Source of the DNA: an uncultured Desulfovibrionaceae bacterium
Lineage (GTDB): Bacteria > Desulfobacterota > Desulfovibrionia > Desulfovibrionales > Desulfovibrionaceae
DNA: 7,416 nt
Assembly (NCBI GenBank): GCA_947178315.1
Contig: CAMWXW010000027.1
Location: forward strand, 1 to 7,416
Reading direction: 5' to 3'
The notes below the pieces were generated by a model. It did not search any database, was not told where the DNA came from, and worked only from the letters and a program-made list of their open reading frames with translations. Numbering within the stretch: position 1 is the first letter of the stretch; every line of letters begins with the position of its first letter. Shown here piece by piece: positions 1 through 6,893 of this stretch. Both the position numbers and the translations under genes were made by a program.

Positions 1-1
1 T

Positions 2-1303
2 CAATATATAGAACAATATTTTCAACTCAAACAGAATAACACTACATTTACTCGTGAAATTATTGCTGGAATTACAACATTTATGGCTATGGCATACATT
101 TTAGCTGTACAACCATCTATTATGAAAGATGCTGGAATGCCTGTAGAAGCTGTTGTTGTCGGTACAGCAATTATATCTGCATTCTCAACCATTCTCATGG
201 GTATTGTAGCAAAATATCCCTTTGCTCTTGCTCCAGGTATGGGAGAAAATATATTATTTACCTATGTCTTAGTCGCTTCGGGTGCATTTACATGGCAACA
301 AGGAATGACTGTTATTTTATGCTCAGGCTTACTTTTTCTTCTTCTCACTGTCTTTGGATTGCGTGAAAAAGTTGCAGAATTATTACCAGCACCATTAAAA
401 CTTGGAATAGGTGCTGTTGTTGGTATCTTCCTCATCAATCTTGGTATGCTTGGAACAGGGATATCAGTTCCAGAGGCTTCTCATGGATTCACATTAGGGA
501 ATCTCTCAGATAAGAGTGTACTTCTCTCAATATTAGGCTTCTTTCTCATGACATTTTTAGTGATTCGTAAAATACATGGTGGTATTCTGCTTGGTATTAT
601 TGCTATCACGCTTGCAGGAGTATTGATAGGTATCACTACAGTTCCTACACAATTTATTTCACTTCCACCATCTATATCTTCTATCACCTTTCAATATGAT
701 TTTTCAGAAGTATTCTCTTTCAAAACCCTCCCTCTTTTTCTCGTCTTTTTTATAGGTGATTTCTTTGGAACTCTTGGGACGCTTCTTGGTGTCTCTGCAC
801 AAGGTGGATATCTGGATAAAGATGGAAATCTACCCAACATCAATAAACCATTTATAGTCGATGCAATAGCAACAGTCACCGGTTCTATGATTGGAATGAC
901 AACAGTTACCACATACGTTGAGTCTGCAACTGGGATATCAGCAGGAGGAAGAACAGGACTTACATCAGTCGTTACAGGAATATGTTTTATCTTTGCTCTT
1001 TTCTTTACTCCTCTCATTCTCATGATACCACAAATAGCAACTGCTCCTGTATTATTACTCGTCGGCTTCATGCTTCTAGATAGTCTACAACATATATCAT
1101 TCGGAGCATTAGATGAGACTCTCCCACCACTCAGTATGCTTGTATTCACTATCTTCACCTTTAATATGACTACAGGAATAGCTATAGGAACACTCATGTA
1201 TATTCTTATGAAGCTCATTAAAGGAGAATATAAGTCTATCTCTTGGGGACTCTATCTTTTAGGTTGTGTCTTCCTCTATTACATCTATACACAAGTAAAA
1301 TAA
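2..1303 (+). CDS. NCS2/AzgA-family purine (adenine/guanine/hypoxanthine) permease, 5' end off the window
   Basis: Inner-membrane nucleobase:cation symporter of the NCS2 family, AzgA/PbuG/PbuO-like branch, which imports adenine, guanine or hypoxanthine. The first in-frame ATG is at 83, but the same frame is open to the left edge and encodes a family-typical N-terminus (YFQLKQNNTTFTREIIAGIT), so the real start lies upstream and the gene is 5'-partial. Seen: the hallmark ALAPGMGEN at 224-250, TTVTTYVESATG then GGRTGL at about 899-960, and hydrophobic segments throughout consistent with a 12-14 helix carrier. The 433 codons present are close to the usual full length of about 430-440, so only a few residues are missing. 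It ends in TAA. The deaminase gene starts 73 bases downstream with no terminator visible between, so the two are probably co-transcribed. Family is secure; the preferred base is inferred from that neighbour and the family. Confidence 0.93.
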   Translation, partial: QYIEQYFQLKQNNTTFTREIIAGITTFMAMAYILAVQPSIMKDAGMPVEAVVVGTAIISAFSTILMGIVAKYPFALAPGMGENILFTYVLVASGAFTWQQGMTVILCSGLLFLLLTVFGLREKVAELLPAPLKLGIGAVVGIFLINLGMLGTGISVPEASHGFTLGNLSDKSVLLSILGFFLMTFLVIRKIHGGILLGIIAITLAGVLIGITTVPTQFISLPPSISSITFQYDFSEVFSFKTLPLFLVFFIGDFFGTLGTLLGVSAQGGYLDKDGNLPNINKPFIVDAIATVTGSMIGMTTVTTYVESATGISAGGRTGLTSVVTGICFIFALFFTPLILMIPQIATAPVLLLVGFMLLDSLQHISFGALDETLPPLSMLVFTIFTFNMTTGIAIGTLMYILMKLIKGEYKSISWGLYLLGCVFLYYIYTQVK

Positions 1304-1361
1304 ACAAGATATCTACTCTGGATATGAAAGAGATAGTTCCAAAGTACTTGATATACAGAAT

Positions 1362-1368
1362 AAAGGAG
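1362..1368 (+). promoter_or_regulatory. Ribosome binding site of the deaminase gene
   Basis: AAAGGAG lies 8 bases before the ATG at 1377. This is a strong Shine-Dalgarno match with good spacing, and it fixes that start. Confidence 0.85.
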
Positions 1369-1376
1369 AATGTACA

Positions 1377-3155
1377 ATGAAATCAATTCCATTACGTGAA
1401 TTACTTCATGCAGGAGCTGGTAAATTACCTGCAACTCTTGCTATTATCAATGCACAGTTAGTCAATGTCCACACATCAGAAATCTATCAAAGCAACGTAG
1501 CAATCTATAAAGAATACATAGTTGCTACAGGTGATATAGACGACTATATTGGTAAAGATACAGAAGTTATCGATGCCACAGGATATTATCTTGTTCCAGG
1601 TCTTATTGATGGACATTTACACATAGAATGTAGTAAGCTCTCAATGACTCGCTTTGCACAAGCAGTTATCCCACATGGGACAACATCTATTATCTCTGGG
1701 CTTGATCAATATCTTGTCATCGCAGGTATAGAAGGGATAAAAGAAGTTCTACAAGAAATCGATGCTACACCACTCACTGTATTTTGGGGACTTCCATTCA
1801 AAACACCGTATACTGTTCCAGAATCTACAGTTGGATTTCGTGTTGATTCACAAACACATAAACAAATACACCCAACAGGTCTTTCATATGGAGTGTGGGA
1901 AACAGTAACAGAGTTTTTAGAAAATGAAGATCCAGACGTCCTTGAGACACTAGAATACGCTCGTGCTCATAGAATACCAATTTTTGGTTGTAATCCAATG
2001 CTAACAGGAAAGCGTCTTAACTCTATCTTGACTGCAGGATTACGTCTTGATCATGAAAGCTATACAAAAGAAGAAGCTTTGGAAAAAGTTCGCAAAGGTA
2101 TGTTTCTCTTAATACGAGAATCTTCAGTATCTCACTTCTTGAAAGAAAATATAACAATAATTACACAAGGATCACATGCGCTTGCACGAAGAGTAAGCTT
2201 TTGTACAGATGATGTGACAGCACGAGATATTGCAGAACATGGTCATATGGATAAAGTACTTCGTCTTGCAATTCAATGTGGCCTCGATCCAATAACAGCA
2301 ATACAAATGGGAAGTCTTAATAGTGCCGAAGCATACAGAATAGATGATATTGTTGGTTCTATTGCACCCGGAAAACTAGCTAATATACTTCTTATTAGAG
2401 ATCTTGAAGAGTTTACAATAGATACTGTTATAGCAAAAGGAATACGTTGTACAGAAAATCAAAAAGAATGCTATAACTATATCCCTCCACAACGAAGTGA
2501 TACATTACATTCAACAATACAGATACCAGAAATAACAGAAGAAAGCATTGCTATTCACACACAGGATAGAAAAGCGACAAAAGCACATGTCCTCTCTATG
2601 GAAGTAGATTACAATATTCCGTTTGTTCGAACACATAAAGAGGGATATGTCCCTATTATCAATGGAATTGTACAATGTTCCGTGCAAGATGATATTCTAC
2701 ATGCTGTTGTTGTTGAGCGTTTTGGTATCAATGGAAATATTGGTAAAGGCTTTGTTTCCGGCTGGGGATTACAGAAAGGAGCAATTGCAAGTACAAAAGC
2801 ACCCGATGATAATAATATTGTCTGTATTGGAACAAATCATAAAGATATGATGACAGCAATCACACATCTTGCTAAACATGGTGGTGGACAAGTTATTGTT
2901 ATTGATAATGAAATTATAGAATATATAGCTCTTCCTATATGTGGTATTGTAGGAGATTACACTCCACAAGAACTTGCTAAGAAAGAAGAAGACATGCTAC
3001 AATGTTTACGAAAACTTGGCTCTACACTTCCTGACCCTATGTTTTATATGTCCTGCTTACAAATCACAGCAATTCCAGAATATGCTCTCATAGATAAAGG
3101 CTGTGCTTCATTCAGCGAACAACAATGTATCAATCCCATACTTCATGTAGAATAA
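1377..3155 (+). CDS. ade: Adenine deaminase family protein (amidohydrolase superfamily), divergent active site
   Basis: Cytoplasmic metal-dependent hydrolase; the classical enzyme turns adenine into hypoxanthine and ammonia for purine salvage. Length 592 residues, usual for the family (about 570-600). Order: small N-terminal beta domain (about 1-70), TIM-barrel amidohydrolase domain with VPGLIDGHLHIE (residues 73-84, HxH at 80 and 82), LDHES (H226), FCTDD (D278, D279) and GHMD (289-292), the SIAPGKLANILL return strand near 328-339, then the adenine-deaminase C-terminal domain (about 415-575, with GKGFVSGWGL and GAIAS). Odd: from memory of the consensus, PHEIANV is replaced by GLDQYLV near 108-114, the His of GHAPGLSG is Cys205, and AHDSHN is APDDNN (475-480). 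These changes could alter the metal site or substrate. The purine permease just upstream supports a purine-related role. It could be a subfamily acting on another base. Confidence 0.88.
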   Translation: MKSIPLRELLHAGAGKLPATLAIINAQLVNVHTSEIYQSNVAIYKEYIVATGDIDDYIGKDTEVIDATGYYLVPGLIDGHLHIECSKLSMTRFAQAVIPHGTTSIISGLDQYLVIAGIEGIKEVLQEIDATPLTVFWGLPFKTPYTVPESTVGFRVDSQTHKQIHPTGLSYGVWETVTEFLENEDPDVLETLEYARAHRIPIFGCNPMLTGKRLNSILTAGLRLDHESYTKEEALEKVRKGMFLLIRESSVSHFLKENITIITQGSHALARRVSFCTDDVTARDIAEHGHMDKVLRLAIQCGLDPITAIQMGSLNSAEAYRIDDIVGSIAPGKLANILLIRDLEEFTIDTVIAKGIRCTENQKECYNYIPPQRSDTLHSTIQIPEITEESIAIHTQDRKATKAHVLSMEVDYNIPFVRTHKEGYVPIINGIVQCSVQDDILHAVVVERFGINGNIGKGFVSGWGLQKGAIASTKAPDDNNIVCIGTNHKDMMTAITHLAKHGGGQVIVIDNEIIEYIALPICGIVGDYTPQELAKKEEDMLQCLRKLGSTLPDPMFYMSCLQITAIPEYALIDKGCASFSEQQCINPILHVE

Positions 3156-3168
3156 AAAACATTGCTAT

Positions 3169-3195
3169 GGTATGTATATCCTTTATATACATACC
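3169..3195. terminator. Hairpin between convergent genes, probable bidirectional terminator
   Basis: Perfect 11-bp inverted repeat GGTATGTATAT / ATATACATACC with a 5-base loop, starting 13 bases after the deaminase stop. On the plus strand TTTT follows seven bases after the stem (3202-3205). On the minus strand six T (complement of 3154-3159) lie nine bases beyond it. The stem is AT-rich and neither T run touches it, so termination is plausible but not certain. The position between two convergent genes fits. Confidence 0.45.
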
Positions 3196-3239
3196 TATAC
3201 CTTTTCAAAATAAGATATCTCTTACAATATCATGTCTTA

Positions 3240-3262
3240 CTTCTTACTTTTCTAGTAAGAAG
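3240..3262 (-). other. Short inverted repeat across the methyltransferase stop codon
   Basis: A 9-bp stem, CTTCTTACT / AGTAAGAAG, with a 5-base loop overlaps the last codons and stop of the methyltransferase gene. No T run follows on the minus strand, so it is not a standard terminator. It may be a 3'-end RNA structure or chance. Confidence 0.3.
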
Positions 3263-4329
3263 AGAAGTTCTTTATGTCCTGTACTCTCATCACTCCATTG
3301 GTGAGTTGAACACATTGTCGACATCACATTGCGTTTATAATCTATCTCAGTTTTATATATCAATTTACCATGCGTATGTAATATATCAAGTAAGGCTGTT
3401 TTGGGAACTCTTCCACCTGAACTATATGAAAGCAATATATAGCGTGTCTTTGCAGATGAAATCAATGTATTAAGAGCATTCATAGCTACAAAGTTTCCTT
3501 TGCTATCTTTTTTATATTCTTCAAAAGGACATGTTGTATAGCTATCCTTTGAATCTACTCTTCTATTTGCTTTTCCAAAGACATCAGGCTTATCATGTAA
3601 AATAACGGTCTTCCAAATATGATAGTAAGAGTTATAGCGTATTCTACTAGATGGCATCTTATCATTATTTGAACCATATGGAGGGTCAAAGTAAACGAGA
3701 TCATAGGCTCGTTCCTGTACAACATCAAAGATATTATTACGTATCACTTCATTATGTGTTGCTAAAGGGAAACGCTGTGGAAGACGTAAAAATATATCCT
3801 TAAAAGAGCGAGAAGACCATGTAGATAAATAGGAAGCGTAATGACCTAGTGTACTATCAACTTCATCTAAAGCATAGATAAGACTTGTTAGAATCACTGT
3901 CTTATCAACCCAATCTAGTTGTAATTCCTCAATAGCATCACGTATAGCATCTAGCTTTTTCGTATTTTTTCGCTGAAATGGTTTCTTTTTATCATTGATA
4001 TCACCACCATAATGATGTGTAAACCAACCTTCATATCCATCAAGAGCATTGAGGTAGCTAAGTATCTCCTGATAATACTTATCCTCTTTTTCCGATTTTA
4101 GATAGCATGTTGCAAGAACCTCTGACCAGATTGCTATATCATTCGATGTCGTATGATAGTTAAGCTGTGCAAATGCTTGAGAAACTCGTGTTGTTCCACT
4201 AAATCCATCTAATACATACTCTACATCTTGTAATTGAGAAAGTACTGCAATAATATGAGGAAGTATTTTTAATTTAGAACCTGCGTATTTTATTCCTTCT
4301 GTTCGGGGAGTATATATTTCTTTATTCAT
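3244..4329 (-). CDS. D12-class adenine-specific (N6) DNA methyltransferase
   Basis: Transfers a methyl group from S-adenosylmethionine to N6 of adenine in a specific DNA site; the site cannot be read from the sequence. Seen in 361 residues: KYAGSK (14-19), the N-terminal cofactor motif of Dam-like D12 enzymes; LDGFSGTTRVSQAF (40-53), motif I in the form FSGTT rather than the commoner FxGxG; and the catalytic DPPYGS (215-220, motif IV). This alpha-type order (I before IV) and the DPPY motif identify an N6-adenine enzyme. The segment between about 70 and 200 probably includes target recognition. The ATG at 4329 has no good Shine-Dalgarno sequence, but the conserved motifs begin only 13 residues in, so the start is likely right. 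It converges on the deaminase gene and follows the flgJ-like gene by 136 bases on the same strand. No endonuclease is visible, so it is solitary in this window. Confidence 0.9.
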   Translation of the reverse strand: MNKEIYTPRTEGIKYAGSKLKILPHIIAVLSQLQDVEYVLDGFSGTTRVSQAFAQLNYHTTSNDIAIWSEVLATCYLKSEKEDKYYQEILSYLNALDGYEGWFTHHYGGDINDKKKPFQRKNTKKLDAIRDAIEELQLDWVDKTVILTSLIYALDEVDSTLGHYASYLSTWSSRSFKDIFLRLPQRFPLATHNEVIRNNIFDVVQERAYDLVYFDPPYGSNNDKMPSSRIRYNSYYHIWKTVILHDKPDVFGKANRRVDSKDSYTTCPFEEYKKDSKGNFVAMNALNTLISSAKTRYILLSYSSGGRVPKTALLDILHTHGKLIYKTEIDYKRNVMSTMCSTHQWSDESTGHKELLFLLEK

Positions 4330-4465
4330 AGTATAATATTATTTTCTTTAGAATGTAGTTATTTCTTCAAGAATATACTATGCTAAAGATTTACGCAAGA
4401 AAACAACACAAAATCACTTATTTTCACCATATTCGTATCAACACACGCAAGAATACATCGTATAC
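4330..4465 (-). other. Spacer between flgJ-like gene and methyltransferase gene
   Basis: A 136-base gap without a convincing gene. It contains a 9-base direct repeat, ACGCAAGAA, at 4393-4401 and 4445-4453. On the minus strand a loose sigma-70-like pair can be drawn (CTTGCG, 16 bases, TATATT, at about 4372-4399) that could drive the methyltransferase gene. I see no clear terminator for the flgJ-like gene, so readthrough is possible. Confidence 0.3.
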
Positions 4466-4846
4466 TTACAAAACGTACTCTTCCTGTTGCATTGCTTTTT
4501 TATACTGTTCTAGCCCTTTTACGGAATGCTCTTGCTCTTCCTGATTCTGTAATACAAGAGGTGCAAGATATTCATAAAGCATATCTGCCAACCCTATTCC
4601 ACCAGCTTTTGTAAATTCCTTAGCATATTCTTCATTAAGCAAAGAACGCCACAATTCTTCTTGCTTTGAGTGGAGAATATCATTTTTGCCTATCCCTTCT
4701 TGCATGACATCTAACAATTTTTGTATGAATAAACTTTCAAAATCCTGTGTTGCACTTCTCAACTCTTCTGAAGAGCGAATAGAGTGTAGAGGGAATGCTT
4801 TACGTTCAACAGAAAACGATTCAATACCAGTATCTTGTACTATCAT
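4466..4846 (-). CDS. flgJ: Flagellar rod-binding protein, FlgJ N-terminal-domain type
   Basis: Short scaffold protein thought to help the flagellar rod assemble in the periplasm. It matches the rod-binding domain alone: ATQDFESLFIQKLL followed by EYAKEFTKAGGIGLADMLYEYL, the family's two conserved blocks, in a protein of 126 residues. The C-terminal muramidase domain of enterobacterial FlgJ is absent, as in many non-gamma/beta bacteria. An upstream ATG at 4864 would add MKRRKC, but those codons are themselves the ribosome binding site (AAAGGAG, 7 bases before the ATG at 4846), and nothing like a Shine-Dalgarno precedes 4864. I therefore use 4846. The C-terminus is charged and Gln/Glu-rich. No signal peptide is seen, which is normal for this family. 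It lies 85 bases after flgI on the same strand, the usual flgI-flgJ order, so co-transcription is likely. Confidence 0.88.
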   Translation of the reverse strand: MIVQDTGIESFSVERKAFPLHSIRSSEELRSATQDFESLFIQKLLDVMQEGIGKNDILHSKQEELWRSLLNEEYAKEFTKAGGIGLADMLYEYLAPLVLQNQEEQEHSVKGLEQYKKAMQQEEYVL

Positions 4847-4853
4847 ACACTTT

Positions 4854-4860
4854 CTCCTTT
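4854..4860 (-). promoter_or_regulatory. Ribosome binding site that decides the flgJ start
   Basis: The minus strand reads AAAGGAG seven bases before ATG at 4846. It sits inside the six codons that a start at 4864 would add, which argues strongly for the shorter protein. Confidence 0.85.
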
Positions 4861-4931
4861 TCATTCTGAACTGTATAGAAACATAAGGCTAGAAAAATAA
4901 GAATATCAATAATCACACTCTCACAATACAA

Positions 4932-6020
4932 TTAAATAACTTCTATCTCTGCATAGAGTGAGCCAGAACGCTTAAGAGCTCGTAATATCGAAATCAAATC
5001 TCTTGGAAGAACTCCAATAGAGTTTAATCCATCAACTAATTGACGCAAAGAAGCACCATTCATCAATATCAATTTACTACCTGTCTCTTGTACTCCTATA
5101 CTCGTTTCATTGGTGACAACTGTTTCTCCTTCTCCAAAAGAATTCGGTTGTGAAACATCGCTATTTTGTGCAATCACAATCTGCAGATTTCCATGTGCAA
5201 CAGCAACTGGAGCAAGACGAACATCATTACCCATAACAATAGTCCCCGAACGCTCATCGATGACTATTCTTGCATTACTGGACTCGGCAATTTCTATATT
5301 CTCAAGCACAGCAAGTAGTGGTATGCTGTTACCTTGATACTCTTCTGGAATTGCAATAGTGATAGTAGAGACATCTGTTGCTTTTGCAGACTCCTTAAAT
5401 TGACTATTGATAGCATCAACTATCTTCATAGCAGTACTTGGTTCTTTTGTTGTAAGATGAAGTGTAAGTTCTTTTTGATTATTAAATTTATATGGAATAC
5501 TTTTCTCTATCAATGCTCCTCCGGGGATACTCCCAACAGTGGCATTATTCTTCTGTACACTTGCACCACCACCCTCAACACTAAATCCACTGATAACTAT
5601 ATTTCCTTGTGCTAAGGCATAGACTTCTCCATCTACTCCTTTAAGTGGAGTCATAAGAAGTATTCCTCCACCAATAGAAGAAGCATCACCAATAGAAGAA
5701 ACAGTAACATCTAATTTAGTACCTGCTTTAGCAGAAACCGGCATAGAGACTGTAACCATGACTGCTGCAACATTTTTAGGTTTTAATTGACTTGCATCAA
5801 CCGAAATGCCCATAGCAGAAAGCATATTTGCCATTGAGGACATAGTAAATATTGAATCTTTTTTATCCCCAGTTCCATTTAATCCCACTACAAGCCCATA
5901 TCCAATAAGCTGATTATCTCGTATTCCTGAAAAGCTTGCTATATCTTTTACTCGTACTGCAAATGCTTCACTCCAACAGCATAGTACGAACAGTATACCA
6001 CATAAAAGTACTCTAAACAT
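4932..6020 (-). CDS. flgI: Flagellar P-ring protein FlgI
   Basis: Secreted periplasmic subunit of the P ring, the bushing around the flagellar rod at the peptidoglycan layer. With the ATG at 6020 it has 362 residues, close to E. coli FlgI. Residues 1-21 form a Sec signal peptide: hydrophobic LLCGILFVLCCW, then SEAFA with cleavage predicted before VRVKD. The mature N-terminus carries the family signature, from VRVKDIA through GIRDNQLIGYGLVVGLNGTG, and the protein ends with the typical YAEIEVI. Start choice: a TTG at 6056 and an ATG at 6041 are in frame upstream but lack ribosome binding sites and would push residues ahead of the signal peptide. ATG 6020 has a modest GGGGA four bases upstream. 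The flgJ-like gene follows. No flgH lies upstream; instead a terminator isolates it from rsmG. Product is certain; the exact start is less so. Confidence 0.96.
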   Translation of the reverse strand: MFRVLLCGILFVLCCWSEAFAVRVKDIASFSGIRDNQLIGYGLVVGLNGTGDKKDSIFTMSSMANMLSAMGISVDASQLKPKNVAAVMVTVSMPVSAKAGTKLDVTVSSIGDASSIGGGILLMTPLKGVDGEVYALAQGNIVISGFSVEGGGASVQKNNATVGSIPGGALIEKSIPYKFNNQKELTLHLTTKEPSTAMKIVDAINSQFKESAKATDVSTITIAIPEEYQGNSIPLLAVLENIEIAESSNARIVIDERSGTIVMGNDVRLAPVAVAHGNLQIVIAQNSDVSQPNSFGEGETVVTNETSIGVQETGSKLILMNGASLRQLVDGLNSIGVLPRDLISILRALKRSGSLYAEIEVI

Positions 6021-6087
6021 GCTATCCCCGTATATTGACATGACAACTGTATACAAAGAATATCACACACTGGTATGACGTTGCCTA

Positions 6088-6128
6088 GTACTCTCTTTCT
6101 GTGCATGGAGTATTCCAGAGAGAAGTAC
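6088..6128 (-). promoter_or_regulatory. Imperfect inverted repeat in the flgI leader
   Basis: Arms at 6088-6101 (GTACTCTCTTTCTG) and 6116-6128 (CAGAGAGAAGTAC) pair over about 12 bp with small bulges. The 14-base centre holds a second palindrome, TGGA/TCCA (read as TGGAATACTCCA on the minus strand). It lies 68 bases before the flgI ATG and after the rsmG terminator. No T run follows, so it is not a terminator. It could be an operator or an RNA structure in the flgI leader. I found no convincing sigma-70, sigma-28 or sigma-54 promoter in 6021-6220. Confidence 0.35.
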
Positions 6129-6220
6129 AGTGCAAATATAGCAAAGACTATCACTTCCATATTCGCATACAGATAGTATGAAAAATGAATTGGAATTATG
6201 CTATTTCATTCGGTACTATA

Positions 6221-6254
6221 TAAAAAGTCGATGTACACCATTCATACATCGCTT
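6221..6254 (-). terminator. Intrinsic (rho-independent) terminator of rsmG
   Basis: On the minus strand the arms AAGCGATGTA and TACATCG(A)CTT form a 10-bp stem with one bulged base and a 9-base loop. The 3' arm runs directly into TTTTTATATA. The hairpin begins 18 bases after the rsmG TGA. Stem plus adjoining T tract is the classical terminator layout, and it separates rsmG from the flagellar genes. Confidence 0.75.
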
Positions 6255-6272
6255 ACGAGAGCTAGAAGCCTA

Positions 6273-6893
6273 TCATTGCTTTTGTAGAATACAGATATAT
6301 CTTTCTTTATCAGCAACAATATAAGAATAGGAATAGATACTCTTGTATCCTTCCATTGAAGTGATATCTGTGTGTAACATGAGAATGAGATATTGTCCCT
6401 GTTGCAAAAATTGATATGCAAAAGGTAAAAGTCTTTCAGGTGGCATGAATGCTCTACTTACAATAGCATCAAGAGCAAGATGAGGACAAATATCCTCTAC
6501 TCTCCCTTCCTTACATAAAGTATCGGGAAGCATAAGGCGACGCAATGCACTTTCTATGAATAAGACACGTTTTTGTCTACACTCTATCATCGTGTATGTT
6601 CCAAGAGTATAGAAACAACGCAGAGGTATTCCAGGAATACCAGCACCAGCACCACAATCAATAATATTGTGCATAGGGTACTGTGTATGTTGTAATATAT
6701 AGGCAAGGTGTATGCTATCGATACATAAATCACTAGCAATCTCATACTGATTTTGCTTTCCAACAAGATTCGTACGCTTATTCCACGTATAGAGCAGAGA
6801 GATATATTCTACACACTTTGTGATAGCATGCTCATCATATTCTAGCCCTATTTCTCTCGCAGTTGAATCAAGCATTGTAGCAATATCACACAT
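6273..6893 (-). CDS. rsmG: 16S rRNA (guanine-527-N7) methyltransferase RsmG
   Basis: Cytoplasmic SAM-dependent enzyme that methylates N7 of G527 in 16S rRNA within the small-subunit decoding region. Seen (206-residue numbering): the WNKRTNLVG block (37-45), the glycine-rich cofactor motif DCGAGAGIPGIPL (79-91, family DxGSGAGFPGIPL), ECRQKRVLFIES (104-115) and SRAFMPPERLL (146-156). With the ATG at 6893 the length equals E. coli RsmG (207). A GTG at 6956 in the same frame would add 21 residues rich in Cys and aromatics that do not resemble the family N-terminus. Neither start has a good ribosome binding site, so this is uncertain. The C-terminal part (about 165-206) is divergent and lacks the Lys-Gly I expect near the last strands. 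It ends in TGA, unlike the other genes here. The frequent partner mnmG is not adjacent. A terminator follows at once, making this the end of its transcript. Confidence 0.88.
   Translation of the reverse strand: MCDIATMLDSTAREIGLEYDEHAITKCVEYISLLYTWNKRTNLVGKQNQYEIASDLCIDSIHLAYILQHTQYPMHNIIDCGAGAGIPGIPLRCFYTLGTYTMIECRQKRVLFIESALRRLMLPDTLCKEGRVEDICPHLALDAIVSRAFMPPERLLPFAYQFLQQGQYLILMLHTDITSMEGYKSIYSYSYIVADKERYICILQKQ

Noticed and set aside
83..85. ATG 83 as the permease start
   Set aside because: The frame continues upstream to the window edge with conserved family N-terminal sequence, so this ATG is internal.
691..1218. Minus-strand 175-residue frame inside the permease gene
   Set aside because: Antisense shadow of a clearly conserved membrane protein gene; no family motif and no ribosome binding site.
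1304..1376. Possible purine riboswitch or attenuator between permease and deaminase genes
   Set aside because: Only 73 bases, no terminator hairpin with a T run and no recognisable purine aptamer core. A riboswitch, if any, would be upstream of the permease and outside the window.
3162..3473. Plus-strand 103-residue frame across the convergent gap and the methyltransferase 3' end
   Set aside because: Overlaps the hairpin region and lies antisense to conserved methyltransferase sequence; its Tyr/Leu-rich composition is typical of a shadow.
4847..4864. Six-codon extension of the flgJ-like gene from ATG 4864
   Set aside because: The added codons contain the AAAGGAG ribosome binding site of the ATG at 4846, and no ribosome binding site precedes 4864.
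5948..6160. Minus-strand 70-residue frame with a hydrophobic start (MEVIVFAIFALYF...), overlapping the flgI 5' end
   Set aside because: No ribosome binding site before its ATG, it overlaps the flgI signal-peptide region in another frame, and its composition is rich in Cys and Tyr as expected of an out-of-frame reading.
6021..6220. Sigma-28 or sigma-54 promoter for flgI
   Set aside because: Neither a GCCGATAA-type nor a TGGC-N-TTGCA-type motif with correct spacing could be found on the minus strand.
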